Source: Axinella damicornis
Taxonomy: Eukaryota; Porifera; Demospongiae; Axinellida; Axinellidae
Assembly: GCA_963931865.1 (NCBI GenBank)
Contig: OZ007509.1
Span: forward strand, 7,284,474 to 7,348,473
Direction of reading: 5' to 3'
DNA: 64,000 nt
The position numbers and the translations under genes are program-made. This document shows positions 20,411 to 35,400 of this stretch, piece by piece. The number at the start of each line of letters is the position of its first letter. Position 1 is the first letter of the stretch. The notes beneath the pieces are model-generated. The model saw only the letters and a program-made list of their open reading frames with translations. It was not told the DNA's origin and searched no databases.

Positions 20411-23400
20411 TACCTCTGCTCTACCTGGCTCTACCTCTGCTCTACCTGGCTCTACCTCTGCTCTACCTGGCTCTACCTCTGCTCTACCTGGCTCTACCTC
20501 TGCTCTACTTGGGTCTACCTCTGCTCTACCTGGCTCTACCTCTACTCTACCTGGCTCTACCTCTACTCTACCAGGCTCTACCTCTACTCTACCTGGCTCT
20601 ACCTCTGCTCTACTTGGCTATACCTCTGCTCTACCTGGCTCTACCTCTACTCTACCTGGCTCTACCTCTACTCTACCTGGCTCTACCTCTACTCTTCCTG
20701 GCTCTACCTCTGCTCTACCTGGCTCTACCTCTACTCTACCAGGCTCTACCTCTACTCTACCTGGCTCTACCTCTGCTCTACTTGGCTCTACCTCTGCTCT
20801 ACCTGGCTCTACCTCTACTCTACCTGGCTCTACCTCTGCTCTACCTGGCTCTACCTCTGCTCTACCTGGCTCTACCTCTGCTCTACCTGGCTCTACCTCT
20901 GCTCTACCTGGCTCTACCTCTGCTCTACCTGGCTCTACCTCTGCTCTACTTGGGTCTACCTCTGCTCTACCTGGCTCTACCTCTACTCTACCTGGCTCTA
21001 CCTCTACTCTACCAGGCTCTACCTCTACTCTACCTGGCTCTACCTCTGCTCTACTTGGCTCTACCTCTGCTCTACCTGGCTCTACCTCTACTCTACCTGG
21101 CTCTACCTCTACTCTTCCTGGCTCTACCTCTGCTCTACCTGGCTCTACCTCTACTCTACCAGGCTCTACCTCTACTCTACCTGGCTCTACCTCTGCTCTA
21201 CTTGGCTCTACCTCTGCTCTACCAGGCTCTGCCTCTGCTCTACCTGGCTCTACCTCTGCTCTACCTGGCTCTACCTCTGCTCTACCTGGCTCTACCTCTG
21301 CTCTACCTGGCTCTACCTCTACTCTACCTGGCTCTACCTCTGCTCTACCTGGCTCTACCTCTGCTCAACCTGGCTCTACCTCTGCTCTACCTGGCTCTAC
21401 CTCTGCTCTACCTGGCTCTACCTCTGCTCTACCTGGCTCTACCTCTGCTCTACCTGGCTCTACCTCTACTCTACCTGGCTCTACCTGGCTCTACCTGGCT
21501 CTACCTGGCTCTACCTCTACTCTACCTGGCTCTACCTCTGCTCTACCTGGCTCTACCTCTACTCTACCTGGCTCTACCTCTGCTCTACCTGGCTCTACCT
21601 CTACTCTACTTGGCTCTACCTCTGCTCTACCTGGCTCTACCTCTACTCTACCTGGCTCTACCTCTACTCTACCTGGCTCTACCTCTACTCTTCCTGGCTC
21701 TACCTCTGCTCTACCTGGCTCTACCTCTACTCTAGCAGGCTCTACCTCTACTCTACCTGGCTCTACCTCTGCTCTACTTGGCTCTACCTCTGCTCTACCA
21801 GGCTCTGCCTCTGCTCTACCTGGCTCTACCTCTGCTCTACCTGGCTCTACCTCTGCTCTACCTGGCTCTACCTCTACTCTACCTGGCTCTACCTCTACTC
21901 TACCTGGCTCTACCTCTGCTCTACCTGGCTCTACCTCTGCTCTACCTGGCTCTACCTCTGCTCTACCTGGCTCTACCTCTGCTCTACCTGGCTCTATCTC
22001 TGCTCTACCTGGCTCTACCTCTGCTCTACCTGGCTCTACCTCTACTCTACCTGGCTCTACCTGGCTCTACCTGGCTCTACCTGGCTCTACCTCTACTCTA
22101 CCTGGCTCTACCTCTGCTCTACCTGGCTCTACCTCTACTCTACCTGGCTCTACCTCTGCTCTACCTGGCTCTACCTCTACTCTACCTGGCTCTACCTCTG
22201 CTCTACCTGGCTCTACCTCTGCTCTACATGGCTCTACCTCTGCTCTACCTCTACTCTACCTGGCTCTACCTGGCTCTTCCTCTGCTCTACCTCTACTCTA
22301 CCTGGCTCTACCTGGCTCTACCTCTACTCTACCTGGCTCTACCTCTACTCTACCTGGCTCTACCTGTCTCTACCTCTACTCTACCTGGCTCTACCTCGGC
22401 TCTACTTGGCTCTACCTCTACTCTACCTGGCTGTACCTCTGCTCTACCTGGCACTATCTCTACTCTACCTGGCTCTACCTCTGCTCTACCTGGCTCTACC
22501 TCTGCTCTACCTCTACTCTACCTGGCTCTACCTCTACTCTACCTGGCTCTACCTCTGCTCTACCTGGCTCTATCTTTACTCTACCTGGCTCTACCTCTGC
22601 TCTACCTGGCTCTACCTCTGCTCTACCTCTACTCTACCTGGCTCTACCTCTACTCTACCTGGCTCTACCTCTGCTCTACCTGGCTCTACCTCTGCTCTAC
22701 TTGGCTCTACCTCTACTCTACCTGGCTCTACCTGGCTCTACCTGGCTCTACCTCTACTCTACCTGGCTCTACCTCCACTCTACCTGGCTCTACCTCTGCT
22801 CTACCTGGCTGTACCTCTACTCTACCTCGCTCTACCTCTGCTCTACCTGGCTCTACCTCTACTCTACCTGGCTCTACCTCTGCTCTACCTGGCTCTACCT
22901 CTGCTCTACCTGGCTCTACCTCTGCTCTACCTGGCTCTACCTCTACTCTGTCTGGCTCTACCTGGCTCTACCTCTACTCTACCTGGCTCTTCCTTTGCTC
23001 TACCTGGCTCTATCTCTACTCTACTTGGCTCTACCTCTGCTCTACCTGGCTCTACCTCTGCTCTACCTGGCTCTGCCTCTGCTCTACCTGGCTCTACCTC
23101 TGCTCTACCTGGCTCTACCTCTACTCTACCTGGCTCTACCTCTGCTCTACCTGGCTCTGCCTCTGCTCTACCTCTGCTCTACCTGGCTCTACCTGGCTCT
23201 ACCTCTACTCTACCTGGCTCTACCTCTACTCTACCTGGCTCTACCTGGCTCTACCTCTACTTTACCTGGCTCTACCTCGGCTCTACTTGGCTCTACCTCT
23301 ACTCTACCTGGCTCTACCTCTGCTCTACCCGGCTCTATCTCTACTCTACCTGGCTCTACCTCTGCTCTACCTGGCTCTACCTCTGCTCTACCTCTACTCT

Positions 23401-26400
23401 ACCTGGCTCTACCTCTACTCTACCTGGCTCTACCTCTGCTCTACCTGGCTCTACCTCTGCTCTACTTGGCTCTACCTCTACTCTACCTGGCTCTACCTGG
23501 CTCTACCTCTACTCTATTTGGCTCTACCTGGCTCTAACTCTACTCTACTTGGCTCTACCTCTGCTATACTTGGCTCTATCTCTACTCTACCTGGCTCTAC
23601 CTCTACTCTACCTGGCTCTACCTCTACTCTACCTGGCTCTACCTCTGCTCTACCTGGCTCTACCTCTGCTCTACATGGCTCTACCTCTGCTCTACCTCTA
23701 CTCTACCTGGCTCTACCTGGCTCTACCTCTGCTCTACCTCTACTCTACCTGGCTCTACCTGGCTCTACCTCTACTCTACCTGGCTCTACCTCTACTCTAC
23801 CTGGCTCTACCTGTCTCTACCTCTACTCTACCTGGCTCTACCTCGGCTCTACTTGGCTCTACCTCTACTCTACCTGGCTGTACCTCTGCTCTACCTGGCA
23901 CTATCTCTACTCTACCTGGCTCTACCTCTGCTCTACCTGGCTCTACCTCTGCTCTACCTCTACTCTACCTGGCTCTACCTCTACTCTACCTGGCTCTACC
24001 TCTGCTCTACCTGGCTCTATCTTTACTCTACCTGGCTCTACCTCTGCTCTACCTGGCTCTACCTCTGCTCTACCTCTACTCTACCTGGCTCTACCTCTAC
24101 TCTACCTGGCTCTACCTCTGCTCTACCTGGCTCTACCTCTGCTCTACTTGGCTCTACCTCTACTCTACCTGGCTCTACCTGGCTCTACCTGGCTCTACCT
24201 CTACTCTACCTGGCTCTACCTCCACTCTACCTGGCTCTACCTCTGCTCTACCTGGCTGTACCTCTACTCTACCTCGCTCTACCTCTGCTCTACCTGGCTC
24301 TACCTCTACTCTACCTGGCTCTACCTCTGCTCTACCTGGCTCTACCTCTGCTCTACCTGGCTCTACCTCTGCTCTACCTGGCTCTACCTCTACTCTGTCT
24401 GGCTCTACCTGGCTCTACCTCTACTCTACCTGGCTCTTCCTTTGCTCTACCTGGCTCTATCTCTACTCTACTTGGCTCTACCTCTGCTCTACCTGGCTCT
24501 ACCTCTGCTCTACCTGGCTCTGCCTCTGCTCTACCTGGCTCTACCTCTGCTCTACCTGGCTCTACCTCTACTCTACCTGGCTCTACCTCTGCTCTACCTG
24601 GCTCTGCCTCTGCTCTACCTCTGCTCTACCTGGCTCTACCTGGCTCTACCTCTACTCTACCTGGCTCTACCTCTACTCTACCTGGCTCTACCTGGCTCTA
24701 CCTCTACTTTACCTGGCTCTACCTCGGCTCTACTTGGCTCTACCTCTACTCTACCTGGCTCTACCTCTGCTCTACCCGGCTGTATCTCTACTCTACCTGG
24801 CTCTACCTCTGCTCTACCTGGCTCTACCTCTGCTCTACCTCTACTCTACCTGGCTCTACCTCTACTCTACCTGGCTCTACCTCTGCTCTACCTGGCTCTA
24901 CCTCTGCTCTACTTGGCTCTACCTCTACTCTACCTGGCTCTACCTGGCTCTACCTCTACTCTATTTGGCTCTACCTGGCTCTAACTCTACTCTACTTGGC
25001 TCTACCTCTGCTATACTTGGCTCTATCTCTACTCTACCTGGCTCTACCTCTACTCTACCTGGCTCTACCTCTACTCTACCTGGCTCTACCTCTGCTCTAC
25101 CTGGCTCTACCTCTGCTCTACTTGGGTCTACCTCTGCTCTACCTGGCTCTACCTCTACTTTACCTGGCTCTACCTCTACTCTACCTGGCTCTACCTCTAC
25201 TCTTCCTGGCTCTACCTCTGCTCTACCTGGCTCTACCTCTACTCTACCAGGCTCTACCTCTACTCTACCTGGCTCTACCTCTGCTCTACTTGGCTCTACC
25301 TCTGCTCTACCAGGCTCTGCCTCTGCTCTACCTGGCTCTACCTCTGCTCTACCTGGCTCTACCTCTGCTCTACCTGGCTCTACCTCTACTCTACCTGGCT
25401 CTACCTCTGCTCTACCTGGCTCTACCTCTGCTCTACCTGGCTCTATCTCTACTCTACCTGGCTCTACCTGGCTCTACCAGGCTCTACCTGGCTCTACCTC
25501 TACTCTACCTGGCTCTACCTCTGCTCTACCTGGCTCTACCTCTACTCTACCTGGCTCTACCTCTGCTCTACCTGGCTCTACCTCTACTCTACTTGGCTCT
25601 ACCTCTGCTCTACCTGGCTCTACCTCTACTCTACTTGGCTCTACCTCTACTCTACCTGGCTCTACCTCTACTCTTCCTGGCTCTACCTCTGCTCTACCTG
25701 GCTCTACCTCTGCTCTACCAGGCTCTGCCTCTGCTCTACCTGGCTCTACCTCTGCTCTACCTGGCTCTACCTCTGCTCTACCTGGCTCTACCTCTACTCT
25801 ACCTGGCTCTACCTCTACTCTACCTGGCTCTACCTCTGCTCTACCTGGCTCTACCTCTGCTCTACCTGGCTCTACCTCTGCTCTACCTGGCTCTACCTCT
25901 GCTCTACCTGGCTCTACCTGGCTCTACCTGGCTCTACCTCTGCTCTACCTGGCTCTACCTGGCTCTACCTGGCTCTACCTCTACTCTACCTGGCTCTACC
26001 TCTGCTCTACCTGGCTCTACCTCTACTCTACCTGGCTCTACCTCTGCTCTACCTGGCTCTACCTCTACTCTACCTGGCTCTACCTCTGCTCTACCTGGCT
26101 CTACCTCTGCTCTACATGGCTCTACCTCTGCTCTACCTGGCTCTACTCTACTCTACCTGGATCTACCTCTGCTCTACCTGGCTCTGCCTCTGCTCTACCT
26201 CTACTCTACCTGGCTCTACCTGGCTCTACCTCTACTCTACCTGGCTCTACCTCTACTCTACCTGGCTCTACCTGTCTCTACCTCTACTCTACCTGGCTCT
26301 ACCTCGGCTCTACTTGGCTCTACCTCTACTCTACCTGGCTGTACCTCTGCTCTACCTGGCACTATCTCTACTCTACCTGGCTCTACCTCTGCTTTACCTG

Positions 26401-29400
26401 GCTCTACCTCTGCTCTACCTCTACTCTACCTGGCTCTACCTTTACTCTACCTGGCTCTACCTCTGCTCTACCTGGCTCTACCTCTGCTCTACCTCTACTC
26501 TACCTGGCTCTACCTCTACTCTACCTGGCTCTACCTCTACTCTACCTGGCTCTACCTGGCTCTACCTTTACTCTACCTGGCTCTACCTGGCTCTAACTCT
26601 ACTCTACTTGGCTCTACCTCTGCTATACTTGGCTCTATCTCTACTCTACCTGGCTCTACCTCTACTCTACCTGGCTCTACCTCCACTCTACCTGGCTCTA
26701 CCTCTGCTCTACCTGGCTGTACCTCTACTCTACCTCGCTCTACCTCTGCTCTACCTGGCTCTACCTCTACTCTACCTGGCTCTACCTCTGCTCTACCTGG
26801 CTCTACCTCTGCTCTACCTGGCTCTACCTCTGCTCTACCTGGCTCTACCTCTACTCTGTCTGGCTCTACCTGGCTCTACCTCTGCTCTACCTGGCTCTTC
26901 CTTTGCTCTACCTGGCTCTATCTCTACTCTACTTGGCTCTACCTCTGCTCTACCTGGCTCTACCTCTGCTCTACCTGGCTCTGCCTCTGCTCTACCTGGC
27001 TCTACCTCTGCTCTACCTGGCTCTACCTCTACTCTACCTGGCTCTACCTCTGCTCTACCTGGCTCTGCCTCTGCTCTACCTCTGCTCTACCTGGCTCTAC
27101 CTGGCTCTACCTCTACTCTACCTGGCTCTACCTCTACTCTACCTGGCTCTACCTGGCTCTACCTCTACTTTACCTGGCTCTACCTCGGCTCTCCTTGGCT
27201 CTACCTCTACTCTACCTGGCTCTACCTCTGCTCTACCCGGCTCTATCTCTACTCTACCTGGCTCTACCTCTGCTATACCTGGCTCTACCTCTGCTCTACC
27301 TCTACTCTACCTCTACTCTACCTGGCTCTACCTCTGCTCTACCTGGCTCTACCTCTGCTCTACTTGGCTCTACCTCTACTCTACCTGGCTCTACCTGGCT
27401 CTACCTCTACTCTATTTGGCTCTACCTGGCTCTAACTCTACTCTACTTGGCTCTACCTCTGCTATACTTGGCTCTATCTCTACTCTACCTGGCTCTACCT
27501 CTACTCTACCTGGCTCTACCTCTACTCTACCTGGCTCTACCTCTGCTCTACCTGGCTCTACCTCTGCTCTACTTGGGTCTACCTCTGCTCTACCTGGCTC
27601 TACCTCTACTCTACCTGGCTCTACCTCTACTCTGCCTGGCTCTACCTCTACTCTTCCTGGCTCTACCTCTGCTCTACCTGGCTCTACCTCTACTCTACCA
27701 GGCTCTACCTCTACTCTACCTGGCTCTACCTCTGCTCTACTTGGCTCTACCTCTGCTCTACCAGGCTCTGCCTCTGCTCTACCTGGCTCTACCTCTGCTC
27801 TACCTGGCTCTACCTCTGCTCTACCTGGCTCTACCTCTACTCTACCTGGCTCTACCTCTACTCTACCTGGCTCTACCTCTGCTCTACCTGGCTCTACCTC
27901 TGCTCTACCTGGCTCTACCTCTGCTCTACCTGGCTCTACCTCTGCTCTACCTGGCTCTACCTCTGCTCTACTTGGGTCTACCTCTGCTCTACCTGGCTCT
28001 ACCTCTACTCTACCTGGCTCTACCTCTACTCTACCAGGCTCTACCTCTACTCTACCTGGCTCTACCTCTGCTCTACTTGGCTCTACCTCTGCTCTACCTG
28101 GCTCTACCTCTACTCTACCTGGCTCTACCTCTACTCTACCTGGCTCTACCTCTACTCTTCCTGGCTCTACCTCTGCTCTACCTGGCTCTACCTCTACTCT
28201 ACCAGGCTCTACCTCTACTCTACCTGGCTCTACCTCTGCTCTACTTGGCTCTACCTCTGCTCTACCAGGCTCTGCCTCTGCTCTACCTGGCTCTACCTCT
28301 GCTCTACCTGGCTCTACCTCTGCTCTACCTGGCTCTACCTCTACTCTACCTGGCTCTACCTCTACTCTACCTGGCTCTACCTCTGCTCTACCTGGCTCTA
28401 CCTCTGCTCTACCTGGCTCTACCTCTGCTCTACCTGGCTCTACCTCTGCTCTACCTGGCTCTACCTCTGCTCTACCTGGCTCTACCTCTACTCTACCTGG
28501 CTCTACCTGGCTCTACCTGGCTCTACCTGGCTCTACCTCTACTCTACCTGGCTCTACCTCTGCTCTACCTGGCTCTACCTCTACTCTACCTGGCTCTACC
28601 TCTGCTCTACCTGGCTCTACCTCTACTCTACTTGGCTCTACCTCTGCTCTACCTGGCTCTACCTCTACTCTACCAGGCTCTACCTCTACTCTACCTGGCT
28701 CTACCTCTGCTCTACCTGGCTCTACCTCTACTCTACCTGGCTCTACCTCTGCTCTACCTGGCTCTACCTCTACTCTACCTGGCTCTACCTCTGCTCTACC
28801 TGGCTCTACCTCTGCTCTACATGGCTCTACCTCTGCTCTACCTGGCTCTACTCTACTCTACCTGGATCTACCTCTGCTCTACCTGGCTCTGCCTCTGCTC
28901 TACCTCTACTCTACCTGGCTCTACCTGGCTCTACCTCTGCTCTACCTCTACTCTACCTGGCTCTACCTGGCTCTACCTCTACTCTACCTGGCTCTACCTC
29001 TACTCTACCTGGCTCTACCTGTCTCTACCTCTACTCTACCTGGCTCTACCTCGGCTCTACTTGGCTCTACCTCTACTCTACCTGGCTGTACCTCTGCTCT
29101 ACCTGGCACTATCTCTACTCTACCTGGCTCTACCTCTGCTCTACCTGGCTCTACCTCTGCTCTACCTCTACTCTACCTGGCTCTACCTTTACTCTACCTG
29201 GCTCTACCTCTGCTCTACCTGGCTCTATCTTTACTCTACCTGGCTCTACCTCTGCTCTACCTGGCTCTACCTCTGCTCTACCTCTACTCTACCTGGCTCT
29301 ACCTCTACTCTACCTGGCTCTACCTCTACTCTACCTGGCTCTACCTGGCTCTACCTTTACTCTACCTGGCTCTACCTGGCTCTAACTCTACTCTACTTGG

Positions 29401-32400
29401 CTCTACCTCTGCTATACTTGGCTCTATCTCTACTCTACCTGGCTCTACCTCTACTCTACCTGGCTCTACCTCCACTCTACCTGGCTCTACCTCTGCTCTA
29501 CCTGGCTGTACCTCTACTCTACCTCGCTCTACCTCTGCTCTACCTGGCTCTACCTCTACTCTACCTGGCTCTACCTCTGCTCTACCTGGCTCTACCTCTG
29601 CTCTACCTGGCTCTACCTCTGCTCTACCTGGCTCTACCTCTACTCTGTCTGGCTCTACCTGGCTCTACCTCTGCTCTACCTGGCTCTTCCTTTGCTCTAC
29701 CTGGCTCTATCTCTACTCTACTTGGCTCTACCTCTGCTCTACCTGGCTCTACCTCTGCTCTACCTGGCTCTGCCTCTGCTCTACCTGGCTCTACCTCTGC
29801 TCTACCTGGCTCTACCTCTACTCTACCTGGCTCTACCTCTGCTCTACCTGGCTCTGCCTCTGCTCTACCTCTGCTCTACCTGGCTCTACCTGGCTCTACC
29901 TCTACTCTACCTGGCTCTACCTCTACTCTACCTGGCTCTACCTGGCTCTACCTCTACTTTACCTGGCTCTACCTCGGCTCTACTTGGCTCTACCTCTACT
30001 CTACCTGGCTCTACCTCTGCTCTACCCGGCTCTATCTCTACTCTACCTGGCTCTACCTCTGCTCTACCTGGCTCTACCTCTGCTCTACCTCTACTCTACA
30101 TCTACTCTACCTGGCTCTACCTCTGCTCTACCTGGCTCTACCTCTGCTCTACTTGGCTCTACCTCTACTCTACCTGGCTCTACCTGGCTCTACCTCTACT
30201 CTATTTGGCTCTACCTGGCTCTAACTCTACTCTACTTGGCTCTACCTCTGCTATACTTGGCTCTATCTCTACTCTACCTGGCTCTACCTCTACTCTACCT
30301 GGCTCTACCTCTACTCTACCTGGCTCTACCTCTGCTCTACCTGGCTCTACCTCTGCTCTACTTGGGTCTACCTCTGCTCTACCTGGCTCTACCTCTACTC
30401 TACCTGGCTCTACCTCTACTCTGCCTGGCTCTACCTCTACTCTTCCTGGCTCTACCTCTGCTCTACCTGGCTCTACCTCTACTCTACCAGGCTCTACCTC
30501 TACTCTACCTGGCTCTACCTCTGCTCTACTTGGCTCTACCTCTGCTCTACCAGGCTCTGCCTCTGCTCTACCTGGCTCTACCTCTGCTCTACCTGGCTCT
30601 ACCTCTGCTCTACCTGGCTCTACCTCTACTCTACCTGGCTCTACCTCTACTCTACCTGGCTCTACCTCTGCTCTACCTGGCTCTACCTCTGCTCTACCTG
30701 GCTCTACCTCTGCTCTACCTGGCTCTACCTCTGCTCTACCTGGCTCTACCTCTGCTCTACTTGGGTCTACCTCTGCTCTACCTGGCTCTACCTCTACTCT
30801 ACCTGGCTCTACCTCTACTCTACCAGGCTCTACCTCTACTCTACCTGGCTCTACCTCTGCTCTACTTGGCTCTACCTCTGCTCTACCTGGCTCTACCTCT
30901 ACTCTACCTGGCTCTACCTCTACTCTACCTGGCTCTACCTCTACTCTTCCTGGCTCTACCTCTGCTCTACCTGGCTCTACCTCTACTCTACCAGGCTCTA
31001 CCTCTACTCTACCTGGCTCTACCTCTGCTCTACTTGGCTCTACCTCTGCTCTACCAGGCTCTGCCTCTGCTCTACCTGGCTCTACCTCTGCTCTACCTGG
31101 CTCTACCTCTGCTCTACCTGGCTCTACCTCTACTCTACCTGGCTCTACCTCTACTCTACCTGGCTCTACCTCTGCTCTACCTGGCTCTACCTCTGCTCTT
31201 CCTGGCTCTACCTCTGCTCTACCTGCTCTACCTCTGCTCTACCTGGCTCTACCTCTGCTCTACCTGGCTCTACCTCTGCTCTACCTGGCTCTACCTCTAC
31301 TCTACCTGGCTCTACCTGGCTCTACCTGGCTCTACCTGGCTCTACCTCTACTCTACCTGGCTCTACCTCTGCTCTACCTTGCTCTACCTCTACTCTACCT
31401 GGCTCTACCTCTGCTCTACCTGGCTCTACCTCTACTCTACTTGGCTCTACCTCTGCTCTACCTGGCTCTACCTCTACTCTACCTGGCTCTACCTCTACTC
31501 TACCTGGCTCTACCTCTACTCTTCCTGGCTCTACCTCTGCTCTACCTGGCTCTACCTTTACTCTACCTGGCTCTACCTGGCTCTACCTGGCTCTACCTGG
31601 CTCTACCTCTACTCTACCTGGCTCTACCTCTGCTCTACCTGGCTCTACCTCTGCTCTACCTGGCTCTACCTCTGCTCTACCTGGCTCTACCTCTGCTCTA
31701 CCTGGCTCTACCTCTGCTCTACCTGGCTCTACCTGGCTCTACCTGGCTCTACCTGGCTCTACCTCTACTCTACCTGGCTCTACCTCTGCTCTACCTGGCT
31801 CTACCTCTACTCTACCTGGCTCTACCTCTGCTCTACCTGGCTCTACCTCTACTCTACCTGGCTCTACCTCTGCTCTACCTGGCTCTACCTCTGCTCTACA
31901 TGGCTCTACCTCAGCTCTACTTGGCTCTACTCTACTCTACCTGGCTCTACCTCTGCTCTACCTGGCTCTGCCTCTGCTCTACCTCTACTCTACCTGGCTC
32001 TACCTGGCTCTACCTCTGCTCTACCTCTACTCTACCTGGCTCTACCTCTACTCTACCTGGCTCTACCTGTCTCTACCTCTATTCTACCTGGCTCTACCTC
32101 GGCTCTACTTGGCTCTACCTCTACTCTACCTGGCTGTACCTCTGCTCTACCTGGCACTATCTCTACTCTACCTGGCTCTACCTCTGCTCTACCTGGCTCT
32201 ACCTCTGCTTTACCTCTACTCTACCTGGCTCTACCTCTACTCTACCTGGCTCTACCTCTGCTCTATCTGGCTCTACCTCTGCTCTACCTGGCTCTACCTC
32301 TGCTCTACCTGGCTCTACCTCTACTCTGTCTGGCTCTACCTGGCTCTACCTCTGCTCTACCTGGCTCTTCCTTTGCTCTACCTGGCTCTATCTCTACTCT

Positions 32401-35400
32401 ACTTGGCTCTACCTCTGCTCTACCTGGCTCTACCTCTGCTCTACCTGGCTCTGCCTCTGCTCTACCTGGCTCTACCTCTGCTCTACCTGGCTCTACCTCT
32501 ACTCTACCTGGCTCTACCTCTGCTCTACCTGGCTCTGCCTCTGCTCTACCTCTGCTCTACCTGGCTCTACCTGGCTCTACCTCTACTCTACCTGGCTCTA
32601 CCTCTACTCTACCTGGCTCTACCTGGCTCTACCTCTACTTTACCTGGCTCTACCTCGGCTCTACTTGGCTCTACCTCTACTCTACCTGGCTCTACCTCTG
32701 CTCTACCCGGCTCTATCTCTACTCTACCTGGCTCTACCTCTGCTCTACCTGGCTCTACCTCTGCTCTACCTCTACTCTACATCTACTCTACCTGGCTCTA
32801 CCTCTGCTCTACCTGGCTCTACCTCTGCTCTACTTGGCTCTACCTCTACTCTACCTGGCTCTACCTGGCTCTACCTCTACTCTATTTGGCTCTACCTGGC
32901 TCTAACTCTACTCTACTTGGCTCTACCTCTGCTATACTTGGCTCTATCTCTACTCTACCTGGCTCTACTTCTACTCTACCTGGCTCTACCTCTACTCTAC
33001 CTGGCTCTACCTCTGCTCTACCTGGCTCTACCTCTGCTCTACTTGGGTCTACCTCTGCTCTACCTGGCTCTACCTCTACTCTACCTGGCTCTACCTCTAC
33101 TCTGCCTGGCTCTACCTCTACTCTTCCTGGCTCTACCTCTGCTCTACCTGGCTCTACCTCTACTCTACCAGGCTCTACCTCTACTCTACCTGGCTCTACC
33201 TCTGCTCTACTTGGCTCTACCTCTGCTCTACCAGGCTCTGCCTCTGCTCTACCTGGCTCTACCTCTGCTCTACCTGGCTCTACCTCTGCTCTACCTGGCT
33301 CTACCTCTACTCTACCTGGCTCTACCTCTACTCTACCTGGCTCTACCTCTGCTCTACCTGGCTCTACCTCTGCTCTACCTGGCTCTACCTCTGCTCTACC
33401 TGGCTCTACCTCTGCTCTACCTGGCTCTACCTCTGCTCTACTTGGGTCTACCTCTGCTCTACCTGGCTCTACCTCTACTCTACCTGGCTCTACCTCTACT
33501 CTACCAGGCTCTACCTCTACTCTACCTGGCTCTACCTCTGCTCTACTTGGCTCTACCTCTGCTCTACCTGGCTCTACCTCTACTCTACCTGGCTCTACCT
33601 CTACTCTACCTGGCTCTACCTCTACTCTTCCTGGCTCTACCTCTGCTCTACCTGGCTCTACCTCTACTCTACCAGGCTCTACCTCTACTCTACCTGGCTC
33701 TACCTCTGCTCTACTTGGCTCTACCTCTGCTCTACCAGGCTCTGCCTCTGCTCTACCTGGCTCTACCTCTGCTCTACCTGGCTCTACCTCTGCTCTACCT
33801 GGCTCTACCTCTACTCTACCTGGCTCTACCTCTACTCTACCTGGCTCTACCTCTGCTCTACCTGGCTCTACCTCTGCTCTTCCTGGCTCTACCTCTGCTC
33901 TACCTGCTCTACCTCTGCTCTACCTGGCTCTACCTCTGCTCTACCTGGCTCTACCTCTGCTCTACCTGGCTCTACCTCTACTCTACCTGGCTCTACCTGG
34001 CTCTACCTGGCTCTACCTGGCTCTACCTCTACTCTACCTGGCTCTACCTCTGCTCTACCTTGCTCTACCTCTACTCTACCTGGCTCTACCTCTGCTCTAC
34101 CTGGCTCTACCTCTACTCTACTTGGCTCTACCTCTGCTCTACCTGGCTCTACCTCTACTCTACCTGGCTCTACCTCTACTCTACCTGGCTCTACCTCTAC
34201 TCTTCCTGGCTCTACCTCTGCTCTACCTGGCTCTACCTTTACTCTACCTGGCTCTACCTGGCTCTACCTGGCTCTACCTGGCTCTACCTCTACTCTACCT
34301 GGCTCTACCTCTGCTCTACCTGGCTCTACCTCTGCTCTACCTGGCTCTACCTCTGCTCTACCTGGCTCTACCTCTGCTCTACCTGGCTCTACCTCTGCTC
34401 TACCTGGCTCTACCTGGCTCTACCTGGCTCTACCTGGCTCTACCTCTACTCTACCTGGCTCTACCTCTGCTCTACCTGGCTCTACCTCTACTCTACCTGG
34501 CTCTACCTCTGCTCTACCTGGCTCTACCTCTACTCTACCTGGCTCTACCTCTGCTCTACCTGGCTCTACCTCTGCTCTACATGGCTCTACCTCAGCTCTA
34601 CTTGGCTCTACTCTACTCTACCTGGCTCTACCTCTGCTCTACCTGGCTCTGCCTCTGCTCTACCTCTACTCTACCTGGCTCTACCTGGCTCTACCTCTGC
34701 TCTACCTCTACTCTACCTGGCTCTACCTCTACTCTACCTGGCTCTACCTGTCTCTACCTCTATTCTACCTGGCTCTACCTCGGCTCTACTTGGCTCTACC
34801 TCTACTCTACCTAGCTGTACCTCTGCTCTACCTGGCACTATCTCTACTCTACCTGGCTCTACCTCTGCTCTACCTGGCTCTACCTCTGCTTTACCTCTAC
34901 TCTACCTGGCTCTACCTCTACTCTACCTGGCTCTACCTCTGCTCTACCTGGCTCTATCTTTACTCTACCTGGCTCTACCTCTGCTCTACCTGGCTCTACC
35001 TCTGCTCTACCTCTACTCTACCTGGCTCTACCTCTACTCTACCTGGCTCTACCTCTGCTCTACCTGGCTCTACCTCTGCTCTACTTGGCTCTACCTCTAC
35101 TCTACCTGGCTTTACCTGGCTCTACCTTTACTCTACCTGGCTCTACCTGGCTCTAACTCTACTCTACTTGGCTCTACCTCTGCTATACTTGGCTCTATCT
35201 CTACTCTACCTGGCTCTACCTCTACTCTAGCAGGCTCTACCTCTACTCTACCTGGCTCTACCTCTGCTCTACTTGGCTCTACCTCTGCTCTACCAGGCTC
35301 TGCCTCTGCTCTACCTGGCTCTACCTCTGCTCTACCTGGCTCTACCTCTGCTCTACCTGGCTCTACCTCTACTCTACCTGGCTCTACCTCTACTCTACCT